A stretch of 44,401 nucleotides of DNA from assembly GCA_046303115.1 (NCBI GenBank), contig JBKCGZ010000054.1:1-44401 (forward strand), written 5' to 3'. Origin of the DNA: CAINEC01 sp046303115. Lineage in GTDB: Bacteria > Bacteroidota > Bacteroidia > AKYH767-A > OLB10. Under the pieces are notes generated by a model. That model did not search any database. It saw only the letters and a list, made by a program, of their open reading frames with translations, and was not told where the DNA came from. The translations under genes were made by a program, and so were the position numbers. Positions 41,341 to 44,401 of the stretch are shown here, one piece after another. Each line of letters starts with the position of its first letter. Within the stretch, counting starts at the first letter, position 1.

Positions 41341-43395
41341 TTAATTTAAATATTTATCGAGCCATTCGAAGTAAACACGTTGCCATAGAATACTGTTTTG
41401 TGGTTTTAATACCCAATGACCTTCATCTGGGAAATACAAAAAGCGAGATGGAACATCATTCATTTGAGCAGCAGTGAATGCTTCAATACCTTGATTTAGT
41501 GGAACACGAAAATCTTTTTCATTATGAATAACTAAGATTGGAGTATCCCAGTTTTTCACGAAACGATTTGGCGAAAATGCATCATAGCTTTTTGGCATTG
41601 GCTTATTCCAATAAGGTCCTTCTAAGTCATGATTAGCAAAGAATAATTCTTCCGTACATGCAAACTCTGATTCTAAATTAAATACTCCGCAATGCGATAT
41701 AAACGTTTTAAATCGCTTGTTATGATTACCTGCTAACCAATAAACAGAAAATCCACCATAGCTCGCTCCCACTGCACCTAAACGATTTTTATCTACATAA
41801 GGCTCATTACTTACATCATCGATAGCTGATAATAAATCCTTCATTGGTTGTCCACCCCAATCACCTTGAATCTGATCGTTCCATGCTTCACCAAATGATG
41901 GTAATCCACGACGGTTAGGTGCTACTATAATATAACCTCTAGCAGCCATCAAACTAAAATTCCAGCGGTAAGAGAAAGTTTGACTAACTACACTTTGAGG
42001 ACCACCCTGACAGAATAATAATGTAGGATATTTTTTGCTTGGGTCAAAATCAGGAGGATAAATAACCCAAACTAATTCTTCTTTGCCATCAGTGGTTTTA
42101 ACCATGCGTTTTTTCACGGTAGCCTTTTTGAATTTAGCCCAAGCAGGATCGGTAATTGAAGTAATTTTAGAAACCTTATTGTCTGTTGCATTGATAGCAT
42201 ATAATTCAGTTGGCATCGTCATATCGACACGAGCAGCTACAATTTTTACAGATTTGCCCATACCCGAAACCGTTAGTTCATTGTAATCAGCCTGGTCAAA
42301 AGTTAATTGAGTTATAGGATTTTTTGATTTTGAATTAAAGTCAAAAACAAAAACCTGGTGAGTTGCATTTATTGGAGATAGGAAGTAAAACTTCTTACTA
42401 TCCGAAGTAAACTGAACAGCATCGATATTATAATCGAATTTAGTACTTAACTCCGATTTTGTTTTAGTAGCAACATTATAGGCAAACAAACGATTTCTGT
42501 CTGACTCATACCCTGGTGTTTCCATCGAATGCCATAATAACATTTTACCATCAGGCGACCAAACGGGATCATTATCATAACCATTCATCCCTTCTGTTAA
42601 GTTAGATGTTTTACCTGATGTTAAATCATACAAATAAATTTCTGTATTTGTACTCATCGCATCATCTTTTCCCCAAAGCTTTTCGCAGGTATAAGCTAAT
42701 GTTTTTCCATCAGGAGAAAATACTACTTGCTCATCGCCGCCAAAAGGGCCTGTAGGTGCATCCCATTTTTCGTTCAATAAAATATCTTTTGCTTCACCAT
42801 TTATTTTTCCAGCGGTATAGCTTGCAACAAAAATGTGACTGTATGCATAGTCGTGCCATGCATTCCAATGACGGAACATTAATCCATCGATGATACGAGC
42901 GCCATCTGTTTTAGGAAGGTCGGGATAAATCTCGCTAGGCTTTTTATCCAACTTTACATCTGCAGCATACCAAAGTTGATTCATTGCAGGAGAATATCCG
43001 AAGCAATTAATTCCTCCAACAACAGTAGTGATTTGCTGCTTATCAGAACCATCAGCATTTATTTCCCATAGCTGAGAATCGCCATTTGCATCGGCCATCA
43101 TAAAACCAATTTTCTTTCCATCGGGACGCCATCGAGCACTACTTTCATCGATTGCAGAATTTAACAAAGGGGTTACTGCGCCCCCGTTAGGTGAAACAAT
43201 GTATAAATCACCTTGCCCTTTATTGGCTGCTACATCGAATGTACGAACACCGAATACTACTTTACCTCCATCAGGAGATAAGCGAGGATCAGAAACACGA
43301 CCAATCTTCCATAATGCTTCTGGAGTAAGTGATTCTTGAGCAAATGAAGCACTTGCCAAGCAGGCAAGAATGCCTAATAATTTAATAGTTTTCAT
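41341..43395 (-). CDS. S9-family serine peptidase (prolyl oligopeptidase type), exported
   Basis: 684-residue exported peptidase with signal peptide KTIKLLGILACLASASFA. The N-terminal part (about 25-410) is a beta-propeller with WD40-like PD40 repeats (DPRLSPDGGKVVFG, FSPDGKTLAYTCEK, WSPDGKMLLWHS). The C-terminal alpha/beta-hydrolase domain has nucleophile S545 in GASYGGFSVYWLAG, the Asp in LVIHNEKDFRVPLNQG, and the His in FPDEGHWV. The triad is complete. It resembles dipeptidyl/acylaminoacyl peptidases of the phylum (S9C-like), likely in periplasmic peptide degradation. It starts 36 bases after the pseudouridine synthase gene and may share its transcript. Confidence 0.93.
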   Translation of the reverse strand: MKTIKLLGILACLASASFAQESLTPEALWKIGRVSDPRLSPDGGKVVFGVRTFDVAANKGQGDLYIVSPNGGAVTPLLNSAIDESSARWRPDGKKIGFMMADANGDSQLWEINADGSDKQQITTVVGGINCFGYSPAMNQLWYAADVKLDKKPSEIYPDLPKTDGARIIDGLMFRHWNAWHDYAYSHIFVASYTAGKINGEAKDILLNEKWDAPTGPFGGDEQVVFSPDGKTLAYTCEKLWGKDDAMSTNTEIYLYDLTSGKTSNLTEGMNGYDNDPVWSPDGKMLLWHSMETPGYESDRNRLFAYNVATKTKSELSTKFDYNIDAVQFTSDSKKFYFLSPINATHQVFVFDFNSKSKNPITQLTFDQADYNELTVSGMGKSVKIVAARVDMTMPTELYAINATDNKVSKITSITDPAWAKFKKATVKKRMVKTTDGKEELVWVIYPPDFDPSKKYPTLLFCQGGPQSVVSQTFSYRWNFSLMAARGYIIVAPNRRGLPSFGEAWNDQIQGDWGGQPMKDLLSAIDDVSNEPYVDKNRLGAVGASYGGFSVYWLAGNHNKRFKTFISHCGVFNLESEFACTEELFFANHDLEGPYWNKPMPKSYDAFSPNRFVKNWDTPILVIHNEKDFRVPLNQGIEAFTAAQMNDVPSRFLYFPDEGHWVLKPQNSILWQRVYFEWLDKYLN

Positions 43396-43431
43396 AGATT
43401 AATAATAATTCTCAAAATTGTAGAAAAGAAA

Positions 43432-44013
43432 TCAAACATCCATATTTTCAATAATAAAATTTCGTGTTAGCTCAATTAACTTTCCGGGAGCAGGATCATC
43501 CATCGTAATTCCTCCTATCGCAACACGAACAAGTCGTAAGGTAGGAAAACCAACAGCAGCTGTCATCTTTCGCACTTGTCTGTTTTTCCCTTCTGTTAAC
43601 TTTAATTCAATCCACGAATCAGGAACTGTTTTACGAAAACGCACAGGTGGATTTCGTTCAGGTAAATCAGGGGTGTCAATAATGCGTGCATCTGCGCGAC
43701 GCGTATTATATGAGCTACCATCAATGGTAATATTAACACCCTCTTTGAGCTGTTGAATAGCTTTATCGGTAATGGTCCCCTCTACCTGCACATAGTATGT
43801 TCTTTTATGTGCATTTTTTGGATGCAGCAACAATTGATTTAATGATTTATCATTCGTAAGAATCATCAATCCTTCACTATCAGAATCGAGACGACCAACA
43901 TTGTAAACGTCTTTAGGAATAGTAACTAAAGAACCATATCCTTGCTTATTTCCTTCATCCGTAAATTGAGAGAGGATATTATAGGGTTTATAAAACAGAT
44001 AGTAATTATACAT
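43432..44013 (-). CDS. Ribosomal large-subunit pseudouridine synthase, RluE-like (RsuA family)
   Basis: Isomerises a uridine in rRNA to pseudouridine. 193 residues without the N-terminal S4 domain, as in E. coli RluE. The start YYLFYKPYNILSQFTDE is the KP-Y motif; the catalytic Asp is D43 in VGRLDSDSEGLMILTND; later motifs are HPKNAHKRTYYVQVEG, ELKLTEGKNRQVRKMTAAVG and LVRVAIGGI. The RluE-type target (U2457 of 23S rRNA) is inferred from size and architecture. A weak CACCTTTG box four bases from the ATG differs from the consensus in one position. Divergent from the delta-60 gene. Confidence 0.9.
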   Translation of the reverse strand: MYNYYLFYKPYNILSQFTDEGNKQGYGSLVTIPKDVYNVGRLDSDSEGLMILTNDKSLNQLLLHPKNAHKRTYYVQVEGTITDKAIQQLKEGVNITIDGSSYNTRRADARIIDTPDLPERNPPVRFRKTVPDSWIELKLTEGKNRQVRKMTAAVGFPTLRLVRVAIGGITMDDPAPGKLIELTRNFIIENMDV

Positions 44014-44060
44014 GCTACAAAGGTGAGAAATACTGAGAACTTATTTTAACATTTAATATT

Positions 44061-44068
44061 TATATTTG
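44061..44068 (+). promoter_or_regulatory. -7 promoter box (TATATTTG), delta-60 gene
   Basis: TATATTTG exactly matches TAnnTTTG and ends 24 bases before the ATG at 44093. Confidence 0.6.
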
Positions 44069-44092
44069 AAGCCATCAAAAATACAAGTTACC

Positions 44093-44401
44093 ATGATAAA
44101 AAAATTACTATTTCTATTAAGCTTTATTGGCTTGCAGCAGTTTTCGTTCGGACAAGCAGGAACTTATGATTTAACATTTGCTAATGCTGGATTTGGCACT
44201 GATAGGCCAGGTACATTAAACGACTTAGGTTATAGCATTGCTGGATTGCAAGACTCGTCAATGTATGTGTTGAGTGCTGCGAGAATAAATAACATTACTT
44301 CTTCTGTTGTAATGCACATTAAAGAAAATGGTTCGATAGATAGTACTTTCGGAGATACAGGAAGAGCCATCATGCAATATGGAACATCGATTTATATGTA
44401 T
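44093..44401 (+). CDS. Delta-60 repeat exported protein, 5' part only
   Basis: 103 codons are visible before the window ends. A signal peptide (IKKLLFLLSFIGLQQFSFG) is followed by YDLTFANAGFGTDRPG, then SIAGLQDSSMYVLSAARIN, and DSTFGDTGRAIMQYG. This is the delta-60 repeat pattern, predicted to form a beta-propeller-like array. Such proteins are large, extracellular, and often end in a type IX secretion signal; that end is outside the window and cannot be judged. Promoter box TATATTTG lies 24 bases upstream. Partial only because of the window. Confidence 0.8.
   Translation, partial: MIKKLLFLLSFIGLQQFSFGQAGTYDLTFANAGFGTDRPGTLNDLGYSIAGLQDSSMYVLSAARINNITSSVVMHIKENGSIDSTFGDTGRAIMQYGTSIYMY

Overview
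The window is an AT-rich, gene-dense chromosomal segment of a member of the Bacteroidota. Evidence: at least 18 genes are preceded by the Bacteroidota -7 promoter element TAnnTTTG (or the close variant TAnnTTCG); start codons have A/T-rich upstream sequence and almost no Shine-Dalgarno motifs; and the families are typical of the phylum (DUF4296 lipoprotein, TSP3-OmpA protein, FadL-like porin paired with a GDSL-like lipoprotein, two COX3 paralogues, delta-60 repeat protein, GXHH-type IleRS). The order or genus cannot be fixed from the sequence alone. I see no IS element, prophage, CRISPR array, rRNA or tRNA; this is core chromosome with a few accessory genes.

Layout. 1-3165: 3'-truncated ileS. 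3383-7847: EamA transporter, FkbM methyltransferase, a hypothetical beta-barrel-like protein, and recJ, whose 3' end overlaps the convergent hypothetical gene. 7848-8204: a 357-base gap with a palindromic pair of promoter-like boxes and a GC-rich hairpin. 8205-10007: trhO and an AlkD-like repair gene. 10044-14364: cytochrome oxidase operon read leftwards (ctaB, two COX3, subunit IV, SCO, DUF420, small CSMC protein) without subunits I and II. 14432-17032: LuxE-like gene, nfu, second FkbM gene. 17112-21122: sucA-sucB (2-oxoglutarate dehydrogenase). 21213-25141: FadL-like porin plus a GDSL-like lipoprotein, and divergent lhgO. 25195-29352: tolC, MFP adaptor, tsaB, msrA. 29466-31550: a sigma factor overlapping a membrane anti-sigma-like/trypsin fusion, divergent from a tiny lipoprotein gene. 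31614-35506: metH under a SAM-I riboswitch with an attenuator. 35629-41318: TSP3-OmpA protein, prfB with a programmed +1 frameshift, fumC, dihydroorotase, DUF4296 lipoprotein. 41341-44401: S9 peptidase, pseudouridine synthase, and the 5' end of a delta-60 repeat protein.

The genes mostly serve central metabolism (TCA cycle: sucAB, fumC, and lhgO for L-2-hydroxyglutarate repair), respiration, translation (ileS, prfB, tsaB, trhO, pseudouridine synthase), methionine and pyrimidine synthesis, and envelope functions.

The most unusual items are the sigma factor/anti-sigma-protease fusion with an inverted TGTAACCCA repeat in its divergent promoter region; the swapped GIHH signature in IleRS, which predicts high-level mupirocin resistance; a GDSL-like lipoprotein lacking its catalytic Ser and Asn; a dihydroorotase with QxH instead of HxH; an efflux adaptor/TolC pair without a pump, translationally coupled to tsaB; and promoter boxes so close to start codons that leaderless mRNAs are likely. 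Several upstream TTG codons that could be taken as starts are rejected because they lie inside promoters or terminators; ATG starts are used instead.
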